A DNA stretch of 64,000 bases from NCBI RefSeq assembly GCF_038396675.1, contig NC_088931.1, forward strand, positions 73,999,501 to 74,063,500, in the 5' to 3' direction. Each line of letters begins with the position of its first letter. Positions within the stretch are counted from its first letter, which is position 1. A model generated the notes under the pieces. That model searched no databases and was not told the origin of the DNA. It saw only the letters and a list, made by a program, of their open reading frames with translations. Both the position numbers and the translations under genes were made by a program. Positions 12,053 to 24,706 of this stretch are shown here, in pieces. The stretch comes from Hydra vulgaris (Eukaryota; Cnidaria; Hydrozoa; Anthoathecata; Hydridae).

Positions 12053-12365
12053 TAAAAGCTTATCTACGATGTAAACTTTTAAAAATTATATAATAAATAA
12101 AATCAAAGGTGAAAAATTGCATTGCGATTAAATTGCTTGATTTATAACAAAACTGTTCGAATTCTGAATAAAATAAGTTATATATATACTAACTTATTTA
12201 AAATATTAAATGAGTTATTGTATGAAAGCTTCAAACTTTTAATAAGTTTATTTTGCAAAGCCTGATTGCATGTAAAATATAATTACGAGTAAACAAATTG
12301 TTCCTTTTTTTTTAATGTTAGTTTCGCCTTTTACTATAAATACCATTTTCATATACAGTAAAATA

Positions 12366-13000
12366 AATAGCAGGAGCAAGAAGAAGACATGATATCTTAT
12401 ATTATGTCAATAACGGCCCTAAAATAGAACTCTCAGGAACCCCACAAGTTGTTAAGTTTTTACCTATTACTTTGAAACCACAGTATACGAATCGTTTTCT
12501 GTTTGTTAGGTAGTCTTTAACCAAAGTAAATTTTTGTTTCTAATGCCATAGTTTTCAAATTAAGTTAGCAGTATATCAAGGTTTATTGTATCAAAGGCTT
12601 TCAACAGATTAATTAAAACTCTTAATGTAAAATAATCATTCTTTAGAGAGTCAGATATCTTGTTTACTAGCTTAACTACAGCGTGTTCAGTTGAATGCAC
12701 TTTTTTGAAACCGAACTGTTTTTTTATCCAGCATGCCGTCCTTTGTTAGATAGTCGTAGAATCTATTGTGCATTATACGCTAAAGTATTTAAAAAAAAAA
12801 AGGCGAGATAAAAATTGTTACATAGTTTGAAATAAGGGAGTTATCTCCTTTAAAAATAGATGTTATTTGGGCAATTTTTAAATTATCAGGAACAATACCC
12901 AATTTTAAAGAAAGTTTGAAGATATAAAATAACGATCAAATGATCGTTATTTCATATCATCAATGCTCAATGACATCAAATACAGATTTTACAACAATGA
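12366..13000 (-). mobile_element. LINE fragment (family B), internally deleted
   Basis: On the minus strand, degraded RT reads KKQFGFKKVHSTEHAVVKL, then KAFDTINLDIL (motif A) and GIRNKNLLWLK, and stops at GVPESSILG (motif B). Directly after it (12400-12366) comes the 3' terminal segment with the GATAAGA...GTCTTCTTCTTGCTCC hairpin seen in other family copies. Motif C and the whole C-terminal region are therefore deleted. Several stops and frameshifts. Confidence 0.75.
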
Positions 13001-13444
13001 CGCTAATTTTATCAAAACATTTTTTCTAATAAATTAAAAGATATATATTTTCGATATTTATATTTTTGATTAATTGGGAAAAATTTTTTGATTGTGAATT
13101 TGCATTAGGTAAATAATCAAATTTATTAATTTAGGCAGAATAATGCCTTGTGATAAATTTAATAAAGTAAAATTTAAATTGCATACGCCGTAGTTGTACA
13201 GGTTCATTAAACTCCCATTTAAACACTTAAACAATATTTCCTCTTTGTATTTTAGATATATCAATCAGGGGGTGCAAAACGGATAGAAATAAAAAAAAAA
13301 AAGAAAAAAGCAGAAGTCACTGTTGCAAAATGCGAACGATTTACACAATTTCTTTCAATAACTCCAGATCACCCATTTAAGAAAGCAATGCTTAATGCCT
13401 TCGAAATAAATACTTTTTACACACTCAACCTTTTATGTTTAAGT

Positions 13445-14983
13445 CAGTGGTTCCCAACCGATGGTCCATGGACCCCTGGTGGTTCATAAGAACTTTTTAA
13501 GTGGACCACAAAACTAAAAAATCTTGAAACTAAAAAATCACCATATTTTTCTTTTCAGTTGGATGAGTCCACAGATTTAAGCTCAATAGCACAATTATTT
13601 GTATTTTGTAGGTATATTCGCAATAACAAGGTCAAGGAAGAGTTTTTGTTCTCCTCTATCCTTGAAGCAACAATATGTTATGACATTATATAACAAGATA
13701 TTATGGAAATTTTTAAACAGTTTTCCAATGATAAACAATTAAAATGAAAATATCCCCCAAAAATTGATATTGAAAATTACAATCTTTGGGGGAATGGGGG
13801 TGTACCCCCTCCCGCGTAATATTGGTTGTGAAGTCTGGATTGTAGACTAGAGTGAAATAGATTGCTTCAAATGTAGTTGTTGCACACTGTTTTATTCATA
13901 GACAGACTTTGGCAACCAAAACTTCACCAGGTAGTTTAAAAGCTGTCTTTAATCAATTAGTCAAATTGGTCAAATGAAATCCTCTGCTCTCAACACTCAA
14001 CTTTTATCTGCTGGAAAATTTTTGGAAAGATTTTTCAAGCTTAGAATAGAAGTGAACTAATTTTTAACTAATGTTAAATAAAAAGTGGACTGAGAATATT
14101 TTAAGTTTGACAATTTTGAAATAACAACGGCTTATCATGTGAACATTGTGGGTTATATTGTGGCAAAAATGCTAATGTCATTACACACTTGGAAATATTG
14201 AAGGAATATATTCAAAAGCTCAAACTGTATAAGACTAGAATTAAAAATGGAAATTCGATCATGTTTCAAAATTTAAATAGCGTTATTGGAAATAATATGC
14301 TTCCCAAGATTACAAAGATAGAAATAGTTTGTCACCTAGATAATTTGGTTAATGAGTTGGGTAACTATATACTAGATGAGAACCTTTTTAGCAGTAAAAT
14401 TATTATATCACCACTTTCTTGTGATGTAAAAAATATGTAAGAGGAAGTGCAAGAAAAATTTATAGAGTTAAAGGATGATACCACGGCTAAGGATCACTTC
14501 AAAATAACACCATTAGATAAATTCTGGACGAAAATGATATATATTTATATCCATTGTGTTCATCAATTGCACTTAAAGCCTTTATTCCCTTTTGAACATC
14601 ACATTTGAGTGAAGCCGAGTTTTTAGCTATGCTATCTCTTAAAACTAAAAAAAGAAATAGACTCGATATCAATGCAGAAATTAAATTAAACCGAATTTTC
14701 AGATATTAATTGCTGGTAAGCAGTGCCAGATTTCCCATTGACCTGCTTTTGTATCATATATTCACTTAGATAAAATACTTTTGTGTCATTGATAGACTGG
14801 AATATTTTAGAATAGACTGTCACTAGACAATCTAATCAAAAATACCTTAAAATATTATCCTGATGGATAAAAGTTACATTATTAAAATTTTCACCTTGTA
14901 AAAATTTTTAAAAGCAAAGGGGTTCATGAAGATTTTATGATATATTATTTGGGGAACGGGTTAAAAAAGGTTGGAAACCACTG
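13445..14983 (+). mobile_element. hAT transposon, full length with 8-bp target duplication
   Basis: Terminal inverted repeats CAGTGGTTCCCAACC (13445) and GGTTGGAAACCACTG (ending 14983) are flanked on both sides by the identical 8-mer GTTTAAGT (13437-13444 and 14984-14991), the size hAT elements duplicate. The interior is a degraded transposase of the ZBED5/FAM200-like hAT type: FQLDESTDLSSIAQLFVFCRYI near 13555 and KIEIVCHLDNLVNELGNYI near 14310. The element is short (1.54 kb) and internally deleted, so it is non-autonomous. Confidence 0.9.
14189..14440 (+). pseudogene. hAT transposase fragment
   Basis: An 83-codon frame containing MFQNLNSVIGNNMLPKITKI and EIVCHLDNLVNELGNYILDE, the middle to C-terminal part of a ZBED5-like hAT transposase. 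It is part of the hAT element in which it lies. No catalytic triad remains, and stops separate it from the upstream DESTD motif. Confidence 0.7.
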
Positions 14984-15039
14984 GTTTAAGTTAAAGAATC
15001 TCATGCTGCCAAACTCATTCTAATAATTATATATTTCTA

Positions 15040-15175
15040 TAAACCATAAATGCCAAACTTAGTGCACAATTTACAACTTTGTCATACCTAAAACTTTATT
15101 AAAACAAGCTAACTTCTCTATATCTTGTCGAGGGCCACGATTGTGGAACTCGATTCTAACAAGTAATGTAAAGAC
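15040..15175 (+). mobile_element. LINE (family B) C-terminal fragment, plus strand
   Basis: The + strand reads LISCRGPRLWNSILTSNVKTI around 15105-15175, the C-terminal RT-associated motif also seen at 43640 and 62860. The fragment stops where a minus-strand LINE begins. A family-like 3' hairpin at 15855-15891 on the + strand may be the continuation beyond the nested insertion. Confidence 0.6.
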
Positions 15176-15785
15176 TATAGAAGTAATATAAAGACTCGTT
15201 TTTGGATCTTGTCTAGAAGAGAAAGAGGATCATTAGAAGAACCAGACCAAATATGACAACAGTATTCCATACAGGGACGAATAAGAGATTTAGAGGTAGA
15301 GAATGGAATTAGTAGAAAAAAAACTGAAAAAGCACGATAAAGAGAAGCAACCTTAGCAGATGCAAATTTAGCAACCGATTGTATATATGGTTTCCATGAA
15401 AGTTTAGTAGTAAACAACAATCCAAGAAGACTTAAAGAAGAGGACTCAATAACAGGGTCGCCATATATTAATATATGAATATCGACAGTATTGCCATAGT
15501 TGTTTACAGTAAATAACTGAGTTTTATTGGAGTTAAAGTTTACAAGCCACTGTTTTACAGAGCTGCCTGTTATAAGCAATCGAAACGAGGAGACTTTTTG
15601 TCAAGACAGGAGTATAAAGTTGAACATGAAACTGAACACAAGCTAGGATTAGAGAGCAGACATAAATCAAGGAGTGAAGGTAAATGAATTGGGTTGTCAG
15701 GAAAACGAGTTACAAAGTTAACTATCTGAGAAATGCAGAAGTTATAGTCTTTAGTGCCAGCTGGATTAGTGGCGGTAGAGCCAAG
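15175..15785 (-). mobile_element. LINE family A, endonuclease fused to RT tail by deletion
   Basis: On the minus strand, endonuclease residues (NPAGTKDYNFCISQIVNFVTRFPDNP, about 15770-15680) run directly into a post-motif-C RT segment (LYSCLDKKSPRFD, about 15600). They are followed by KQWLVNFNSNKTQLFTVN, LGLLFTTKLSWKPYIQSVAKF and MEYCCHIWSGSSNDPLSLLDKIQKR. The centre of ORF2, including the catalytic RT core, is gone. Closely related in protein to the copies at 1-790 and 44693-46612. Confidence 0.8.
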
Positions 15786-15854
15786 CTATTCAGTGTGATA
15801 AAAAAAAGTTTATGCATGCACATTATACACAAGATTATCTAAATTTGTAATAAC

Positions 15855-15891
15855 GGGGCTGAACGATAAGACCCTATTTTCTGCCAGCCCC
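15855..15891 (+). other. LINE 3'-end-like stem-loop
   Basis: Outer stem GGGGCT/AGCCCC encloses GATAAGA...TTCT, the layout of the hairpins at 58515-58555 and 44338-44381. It is probably the 3' end of the plus-strand LINE interrupted at 15175. An alternative is a hAT terminus, since the remnant immediately downstream ends near 17510 with AGCCCCGTT. Confidence 0.5.
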
Positions 15892-16009
15892 AATCAGAGT
15901 TTTTTAAAAATTTATATTGTTATGTGGTAAAACATTGTAAAAATTATTTGAAAAGACGAATTGTAAAGGACGAATATAATTAAAAACCAAAATTTGCTAA
16001 ACGCAATGT

Positions 16010-17510
16010 TTCAGACTTCGAATCACAAATTGTAAGAGAAAATGTTGATACAATCATACCTGCGCAAAAAACAAATAATATTGATACTATAAATAGAAAC
16101 TCATTAAATGAACCAAAATGTAAACACGTAATTGTGGTATCTTTCCTAAAACAATAAATAGTTCCAATTTATATAACACCATTTAAGAACATTGACCGCC
16201 ATTGAGAGGCAGTAATGGGCGACCAGTACTTAGAGAATCATTTTACTCGCTTTCCTCTTCTGGAAACTTGAAAGTTTACCACATTTAGCTTTGATTTTCC
16301 TTAAACCTGGTTCGACCCTATTGTCAGCCATGCGGGTTGTGTAATTTGAATCATAATTAGCAGTGGATTAATGGTGTATCTAAATCATCTCGTCATCTAA
16401 ATGAAAAAATTAAACAGAATGAGAAGTCGCGCATCCATATATCTGCTTCTATCTATCTGCTATTCTATCTATCTTTTATAGCAACCACATATCTGCTTCT
16501 ATGCTATCATAACTGATACTACGAGCGATATCAGCCAAGTTGATCATATTTCTATAGTCATACCTAGGGAAGATTTGAACTCTAAAATTGCAACAAAAGC
16601 GAATATTTTCTTTAATTTTTCGATGTCACATATGCAACCGCAGAAGGATTAACAGAACGGTTAAGTGATAGGTTGATTATGCAAGGTTTAAATTTAGATA
16701 CGAGGCCAGGGCTATAATGGGGCCAGTGTAATAAGTGAAAAGAATGGTGGATTTCAAAAATTATTCGATTATATAATAATTACCGCACGCTATTGCTCTT
16801 CTCATAATCTTAAATTGGTAATAATGGCGGTTGAAGCCATGGTACCACTCATAACTTTCTTTCGAACAGTAAGTCAGATTTTCAATTTTTATAGTAACAC
16901 CACTGACTTTAGCAAACATCTTGAAGAGAAATGCTAGATTATTTTATGATGACTTAAGGCTGAAGGTGAATGTTTTTTATTCTATTATTGACTCTGCAAT
17001 AATAAGACAAAAATTTTTTTTAAATAAATAAAAAAGTTTTGTCGATATTTTAAATTTCAATGAATGTTTATATAATAAAAATAGTAACATCTTAAGCACT
17101 CAGTTTCATTTTTACTGTGATTAGAACATAATTTGTATATCGATTATGTTCTAATCACAGTAAAAACGAAACTAAGTACTTAAAATATTACTATTTTTAC
17201 AGTCAAAAATTTTTTCAATCGCGAAAGACATTCTTTGATCGTAAATCGCTTTATAAAAGATATTTGTGCAAACATATTTGCATGTGCAAAACATCTTCAT
17301 GCCTTTAGAGGCTTTTTTTCAAGGACAATAACTTACCATTTACTAAAAATTTAATCGGCACTTATCAACTTTACTGTAATTTTCATTCTTCGCCAGCTCT
17401 AAGTTAGAGCCATAAGTAACTCTGACATATACTCACTTATTAGATTTGCTTATTTATTAGATTTTCATGACGAGTTATACAGTAGCCCAATTTAACGATT
17501 AGCCCCGTTG
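16010..17510 (+). mobile_element. hAT remnant, ZMYM-type transposase
   Basis: Degraded coding sequence on + reads ITDTTSDISQVDHISIVIPRED (about 16510-16575, the DETTD first catalytic motif), FFDVTYATAEGLTERL, GLNLDTRPG then NGGFQKLF and ARYCSSHNLKLV (the GYDGASxMSG...C..H region), and FFRTVSQIFNFYSNTTDFSKHLEE near 16860-16930. Frameshifts and stops are frequent. A foldback hairpin has inserted at 17076. Inactive. Confidence 0.7.
17076..17199. repeat. Foldback hairpin, about 55-bp arms
   Basis: Arms share AAAAATAGTAA, ACTGTGATTAGAACATAAT and their complement, with a loop around 17135-17142. No coding capacity. It lies within or beside the ZMYM-type hAT remnant. Confidence 0.8.
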
Positions 17511-17959
17511 TATCATAGAAAATAAACCTTCACATGTAAGCTCAACCAAAAATTGAATTTTATACTTTTTTTGAGGAAACTTAACTTTTGGAACTCTCTT
17601 CCAAAACGAAGTTTAACGCAGTGTAAGGAGATTTTGAAAACTAATAGTTCTATTTCAAATATTTCAACTTGATCTTCAGAAATTTTTCAATATTTAAAGG
17701 CCACATCACAAAAACATCATTACTTAAAAGTCACATTAAAGCCCAGTAAACTAACAGGTCACTCGATTCAATAACAAGATCGAATTCATAAATATAATTT
17801 TTAAATTGACTTTTTAAATTTGTCCAAATATACTTTACAATCTCCACTCCTGATTTAAAAACAATTATAAAGCTAAAATATTTTGCTGCTAGATGTTCTC
17901 GATAAATTTTTTTTTATATATATTTCGTCATCTTCATAATAAATCTTTTACAATACTTT

Positions 17960-18970
17960 TTAGTTAAGATGTGCGGGAGCAGGCAGAGGACAAAAACCTT
18001 ATCATCCCCCGTTGTATCATTCAGATATTAAACAAATAAGAAGCTATCGTTAAAAAAAAAGAGTTACAATCTCAGTAAAATCATATTACATACTTTTAAA
18101 TAAAAAGTGTTTCATTTTTTTTTTAAATTTTTTTTTATACCGTACATTTTGAATACAGTACAACTTAAAATTGAAAAAAAAAAAAAAATTTAAAGATAAG
18201 TAATCATGTAAAGAGTGATTGAAAATTGAACAATAATAGAGAATAAAATAAAAATTAAAAATAAAATAGAACTTGAGATACGTCATAATCAAGTCACTGT
18301 TTTTTAAAGATACTTTTAAAAGTTTGAATTGTAATTGAAGTTTTACTATTATTTGAGAGAAATGAGTTCCACAAATGTGGCCCGCTGTATGTTATTGAGA
18401 ATTCGGATTGTTTTTCGTACCTGATAATTAAGCAATGAATGCTTTGTTTGATATTTATGATCTATAATAAAGAAAAGGTCTTCAAATTAGGCAGCATATG
18501 ATATTTTAATCTAAATAATAATAAAAAAAATATTATAAATATTTAATTGATAAATATTCAACACCTCAAGCTTTCTAAGCAGTGGATTGCACTGGTGTAT
18601 TTATTAGCATTTATATCAAACGGCTTGCTTGTTTTTGTTTTTTAAGATACACTTTTAAGTTTTTATCCAACTTATATTTAGTTTTATACTTAATTCCAAT
18701 ACTTTTTGAAGTTTTATTTTCTATTAAATTATTGCGCTCTTTCCAACTTATTTGCTCATCAATTAAAACGCCTGAGAATTTAATACCAAATATCTTTTGC
18801 AACTTGGTTTTTTCTATTGAAATATCCGGGAGTTTTAAGGGCAAGTGTCAGATTTAGAAGATTTAGAAAAGAGAGTATATTTACTTTTGGTAGGGTTCAG
18901 AGAGAGTTTGTTGGCTTTAAACCATTCATTGATGTTGTCAAGCTCACGATTCATAATAAGTAAAGATTCA
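17960..18970 (-). mobile_element. LINE family B, 3' half, minus strand
   Basis: On the minus strand: LDNINEWFKANKLSLNPTKS (about 18960-18890, after RT motif C), FGIKFSGVLIDEQISWK (about 18790), then, after a gap with loss of the middle, YSGPHLWNSFLSNNSKTS (about 18390-18340) and a stop near 18294. A 3'UTR follows down to 17960, carrying the family stem-loop (outer CGGG/CCCG, inner AGG/CCT, about 17974-18011). 5' truncated, with broken frames. Confidence 0.78.
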
Positions 18971-19485
18971 TTGTGGTAAAGATTCATAGCGGTAAAGATT
19001 GTCTTGAAAATCGCTCAATAAAGTATTCAGAGTTTTTAGCAGATAAATTCTGAATACTTGGGATCACTTTTTAATAAACCAATCAGTCCAACGTGTTGAT
19101 ACGAACTCTAACCAGGTTATTGGTAGGAATTTTAGCTTCAACCAGAACTGTTTTAAGCTTTTCTTTTATATCAACTCCACAAGTTTTTTTCACAATTACA
19201 TGTGAAAATACATATGCAAAAAGTACATTCATTTTGCTACTTGAACTTAGTTACTTTTAAAAATAAACAAATAACTTTTGTTTCATATTAACGTTTAACA
19301 CTCCATGTCTTTGTATAAATAAGTTCTATATTGCAAATTAAACACAGTGGCTTATTATTTTTTCAATAAATACATAAATTTCTGTCTATTCAAGATGAAA
19401 TATTAACTGCTTAATAAGTTAAGCTTTTAATTCGTAAACAAAGTTTTTATTAATTTTCTTCTTAAGTACAGTTATTTATGAGACA

Positions 19486-19589
19486 ATTAATATACAGCAT
19501 TTATTATAATAATTAATATATAGCATTTATTATAATAATTAATATACAGCATTTATTATAATAACTAATATACAGCATTATTATAATAT
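19486..19589. repeat. 26-bp tandem repeat, about 4 copies
   Basis: Unit AATTAATATACAGCATTTAT plus TATAAT, nearly identical across four copies. The last copy is shortened. Simple AT-rich minisatellite without a gene. Confidence 0.85.
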
Positions 19590-20319
19590 TTTTTGAAACT
19601 TTTAACATATGCAAATTTTTTATTGAACTGTTTTTTTTTCCAAATCTCTTTGTTATAAAATTAAATGAAACAAATAAACACACACACATGAACAAAATTA
19701 AGTTCGTTGCTTTGTTAAAAAAGTTAGTTTATAATGTACTTGTCACTATAAAAAATTATTTTCATAAAAGGTTTCTGCAATGCGTAATTTCCTTGTTAAA
19801 ACATAATAAGTAACTGAAAACTAATATTTTATCAAGTGAAAAGGTTGTCAATCTATTACGAGTTGTAAATATATACTCAAAAATATTGTACTTTTTTATT
19901 ACTTAAGCTAAAAAGAAAACATTGTTTTATTGCACAGTAACAGATATTGTCTCATTTAAAAAATATTGAGCATGCTATTGTATTAAATGATAAAGTAAAC
20001 AAAAAACATCACCAGTTCCCTTTTCTCTATACACTTAAGAAAATGGAGGTTTCATTTTTTTTTTTTTTAGAAGAGTTAAATATGGATTAAAACAATTGCA
20101 TAAAACTTTGGCATTTGCAAAAGCATAAATCTCACCATCATTTCGATTATCTTTTTTTTTTGAACATTATATTTTGCCGTTGAATAGATATTACAACCTA
20201 CATAAGTTTACTAAGTACTTACTGGAGTAAGAAAAAGATATTTTTTTTGTCTTATCACCAAGCACTGTGTTACAATTTATATTTTTTACAAAATTCCTTC
20301 TTAGAGTATAAACTAAGAA

Positions 20320-20600
20320 ATAAGTGAATAAAAAAAAAAGAGCAATTGCTTTTGCTCAGCATTTTTGGATAATTGCTCAGCTTTACGTGAATCAAAATTT
20401 AAACAAGCCACTCAAATTTTTATTCACGTAAAGCTAAGCAATTTACTCCAAAAACGCCGAGTAATTGCTCAGCTTTACGTGAACAAAAATTTAATCAAAA
20501 TCGCTTAAATTTTTTTTCACGTAAAGCTGAGCAGTTACTGAGTAAAAGCTATATATATAGCTATATAGCTGAGTATAGCTTTTTTTTGATTCACCCGGTC
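20320..20600. mobile_element. MITE with subterminal inverted and direct repeats
   Basis: Ends are GTGAATAAAAAAAAAAG (about 20324) and CTTTTTTTTGATTCACCC (to about 20596), imperfect inverted repeats. The inside carries AATTGCTCAGCTTTACGTGA twice in direct orientation and TTCACGTAAAGCTGAGCA in inverted orientation, so the whole can fold into two large stem-loops. A related terminus lies at 25674-25730. No coding sequence. Confidence 0.75.
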
Positions 20601-23353
20601 TATTAAAAAAAGATCGTCTCAATTAATAGATAATACCATAAATAAATTAGAACAAATTAAAACAAGATAAATCAATATCTGTGTGTAATAAACACCGTTT
20701 TGATTTAATTTCAAACTAGTTAAAAAAGTATTCTTTTCGGAGACAATGTTTGGAAAGCTTTCCAAAAATAGCCCGCAATAAGAACTCATTTTGAACAGGG
20801 TTTTGGTAGAAGAAATTGTTCATTTACGGTGTATTTCTTAAAATAATTTTCAAAATTTTTTGAAGACAACCCACATTTTTTTTATACGAGAACTAAAAAA
20901 CTAAATGGATGTTAGGTTTGAAGATATTTAAGGTACCAAGTATACGTAAAAAAGATTCTCATTACTTCTAAATTTAAAGATTCAATGCCTTCATTCATTA
21001 AGAATGCTTGCCCAACTCTGTGTACTAGTAGTAGAACGAATTTTGTTAAAACTAGTAAAAAAGGAATCAAAAGCAATATTTAAACCATAACCAGGGGCGT
21101 CGCCTTGGAGCGTGTAGGGGGGTGTCTCCCCTCCCAGAATCTAGAAAAGAGAAAAGTTGGGAATTTCCTTGCCACGAGCTGGGACAATTGGGAAATCGGT
21201 GATAAAATCAAAAAATATTTTGTAGTTAAATAAAATTAAAATGTTTGCGAAAATTCATCAAATATCTAATTTATTTTTGACTTGGACAACTAAATTTTAC
21301 GTTTGTTAAACGGCTTAAGGCTGTTTTCCACAAGACGAAATAAATTGCGGAGTCATAACGAAGCGCCCTTTTGATTTCCACGTTGTTTTTTTTCGCGCTA
21401 CTTTTTTTTGTTAACAACAATAAAAACGGCAGCTGCAAGTTTATGCAATAGAAATAGCAGCTGCAATTTTATGTTTGACTTAAAACAGTTATTCTTTTTT
21501 TTTTCATACTATCTACTTTGAAACGTGAATATCTATTTCCATGAATTGATTTTAACATTTCTGTCATTGTATAAAAGATATGATAGCATTTAAAATGATA
21601 TGATTCATTTTTTAATATAATGATTTTATATAAAGCTTTTTATCAGAAAGTATAATAAAATAAATGCTAAACTCTGATATGAACGTTTTGCGCCTGTTAT
21701 TACTTCCAATTACCAGAAAACTAAAGTAGGATCAGAATTAGGTTTGTAGGAGTAATAGGCCTAATAAGAATATATAATAGGATTATTAGTCTTATTCTAT
21801 TATTATAAGACTCTTATATCTTATCACATTTATTAAAAGTGGTAACTTTTATAAACATTAAACCATTTAAAAGTTACGGTAAATTATAGTATCTGCGTTT
21901 GTTTTCCAGCACTAAATATGAATAGCAAAAGATATAAATTAAAATGTTGCGTAAGCAAAGCAGTATTTATTAACGACTATAAAACCAGTCATAGAAACCA
22001 GTGATAGAAAGGTTCATATACAAACAGTGGGAGCCCCAGAGAATCCTTTTGCAGCCTCCTTAGCTTCAAAAAAACGAAAAATGGAACCTGAGAATGCTGG
22101 TATTGATGTCGAAGTGGATGATGAAATACAAAGTAGACTTGATAATAACTGAAACATCGACTTCAACATGTGGTATATCCATAGAAGAAGAAACAACATC
22201 TAATAAAAAATTTGAAGAGGACGCAAGTTCAAAAATTCAAGATAATGATGCAAAAGGGGAAAACCCGGGTTATGTTGTAGTCCAGAAACAAGCAGAAAAA
22301 TTTACAGAATTAAAGTCTAAATCAGATCATTTAAGCCAGTTTCATGACCGAGATGAAAAGGATGACACGAGTATTATTAACTTGGATACTACTGAAGTAA
22401 GCAGTGAAACAACAAATTAAACTTCGCTCATGGGGAATTTGGGTCTTTTAATAGATAATATTAAAGATTGTAATTACATTTATAAAAAAAATTGTAAAGA
22501 AGAATTAGTAAATGAAAAATTCGCTGCAATTGAAATTGTGAATGCAACAAGTTCTGTGGTAGAAATGTCAAAAAATGTTTTGAAAATGGGAAACGCTTTT
22601 ATAAAAAAACTCGATACCAAAGCTCAAAATATTATAATTGATAAATCAGATTCATCAGCATTGACAAACCATGACCCAGGTTTACGTCCAAATACAATAA
22701 CGGATAATCAAAAATTGTATTTAATCCAGTTAGGGCCACACCAACCAAAACTTGCTAGTTTCCCAAGTGACGGTAAAAGTAGATTTAATCCCTAGTGGTA
22801 CAAAGAGTTTGAAAATTTAGAATACAGCACCCAGAAGGATGCCACATTTTGTTTTGTCTGCCGCCTTTTCCCCAAGGGTGTTGGAAAGAAGGGAAAAACT
22901 GAAGATTCTTGGATAAATGTTGGGGTGAGATCTGTTCCAAGATGAAAAGCTATGGGAAAGACAAACTTGGAAAGTTTTTGCGCACTTTACCTCTCAAGCA
23001 CATAAAGTTGCATTAAGTGAATATTGTCACTTTTTTATGAAAAAAGGGCATATAGATCACCTTATTGATAAATCCAATAGACTTTCTCTAATAGAAGAGC
23101 AAATAATAGAGGTGCAGAATAGAAAAACTGTCGAGATTCTTATCGATACATGCAAGACTTTGGGAAGCCAAGGGCTAGCGTTTAGAGAATCGGACAGTGC
23201 TAATCAAGGTAACTTTGTTGCAGTTGTTAATCTTATCTGTAAAAGTCTGGATTGAAGATAGAGCCCTTCGTCCATATAGAGTTACATACATGAGTCCATC
23301 GTCTCAAAATGAAATGATTAGTTTAATTGCAACTGAATTAAAGAGTAAGATCA

Positions 23354-24211
23354 TTGATGAAATTAACATCTCCAATGGCCGACACTACTCCCAATATATC
23401 ACATAAGGACATAATGAATATAGTTGTGAGAACAGCTCGTGAAAACGGTGAGATTCGGGAAAGGCTTTTGAAATCCGTTGAATGCACTGATAAGACTGGA
23501 AAAGGGATGGCTGAGCTCATTTTATCTTCTTTACATAAAGAAGGCATTGACTCATCGAAGATGGTTTTTCAGTCGTATGACTACGCGAGTTCAATGTCTG
23601 GTCAATTTAAAGGAGTACAAAAGTATATAACAGAAGATGTTGGCCATAATGTACCTTACATACCTTGTCAAGACCACAGAACAAACACTGCTCTTGAACA
23701 TGTATGCAATGTTAATGCTTTAATACGAGAATTGTTTAATGTCCTCGAACTGTTGCATGTTATCTTCACATCAAGCACAAAAAGATTTAGTCATTTAAAA
23801 GAAAAACATGAAGACATTGACATTGCAATACAGCTTGTAAACCTGTCTAGAACAAGATGGACCGCACGAGCAAAATCTGTTAAGGCTTTCAATCTGTGTT
23901 TGGAAAAGGTTATTGACCTTCTTCAGAGCATCTCAAATAATAAGATTTTTGATACTAACACGAGAACTAAGGCAATGAGACTTCTGAAAAAAGTAACAAC
24001 TTTTGATTTCATTGTTACTCTTTTCTTTATGAAGAATATCATTGAGAAGATAAAAATATTACCAGAAATCTTAGAAAGTCCAAACTTCAATGTCATTGGC
24101 AGTATTAATGTAATCGAAAGTACTGCCAAGAATATACAAAATATCAGTAACGATACAGATGCTATGAATAATTTGATTGAAAGTGCAGTAATATTTTCTA
24201 GGAAATTTTGA
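23354..24211 (+). pseudogene. hAT transposase catalytic region
   Basis: The longest open stretch (285 codons) of the surrounding hAT. It shows ADTTPNISHKDIMNIVVR (first catalytic Asp region), GEIRERLL, SYDYASSMSGQFKGVQKYI (second Asp, matching GYDGAssMSG), YIPCQDHRTNT (C..H motif) and NLSRTRWTAR (RW motif). The frame continues beyond a shift as FDAENDYEQQHRLIAMKMTAYY. Upstream and downstream parts are in other frames, so it cannot make a whole transposase. Confidence 0.8.
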
Positions 24212-24605
24212 TGCAGAAAACGATTACGAACAACAACATAGATTAATAGCAATGAAGATGACAGCTTATTACCGGAAAGAATTCAAAGAGGTCATTGACT
24301 CTCTAGCAATGGGTTTAACCGAAAACTCGGCAGCATTAAAGGAAATATTTGCCCCTATCACCAAAATTTTTAGTTTTCCGTTAAATAAGGATAATTTGAG
24401 TATTAAAAACTTAACAAAGGCAAGCTAACTTTTCCTCCTGGATATAAAGATCATATTCCAGACGTTCATGTGCTGAAAGGCCAGATGGAAATTTTGATAG
24501 ATATCTGTTTAAAAAAAGGTGATGAAGATTTAAAGTATCAAGAGCACCATGCCAAGACGCTGCAAGACATTTTGTACCATGTTGTGAAGTTAAAGGATAT
24601 ACTGA

Positions 24606-24706
24606 AACAAGCCTATAATATATACTGAAAAAGGTCTATATATATACTGAAATAGGCCTATAATATAATAGGTCTATTATATATACTGAAATAAGTCTAT
24701 AATAAT
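24606..24706. repeat. Degenerate tandem repeat within hAT
   Basis: Three to four irregular copies of a unit containing TATATACTGAAATAGGCCTA interrupt the hAT transposase just before its C-terminal domain. Confidence 0.6.

Noticed and set aside
17540-17660. LINE C-terminal motif (FWNSLPKRSL-like) on +
   Set aside because: Only a short WNSLP match in a broken frame, with no flanking LINE motifs in the same orientation; too weak to list.
22014-22199. Minus-strand 61-aa frame with Ser/Thr run
   Set aside because: It is antisense to the N-terminal part of the TTF-type hAT transposase (KKRKMEPENAG).
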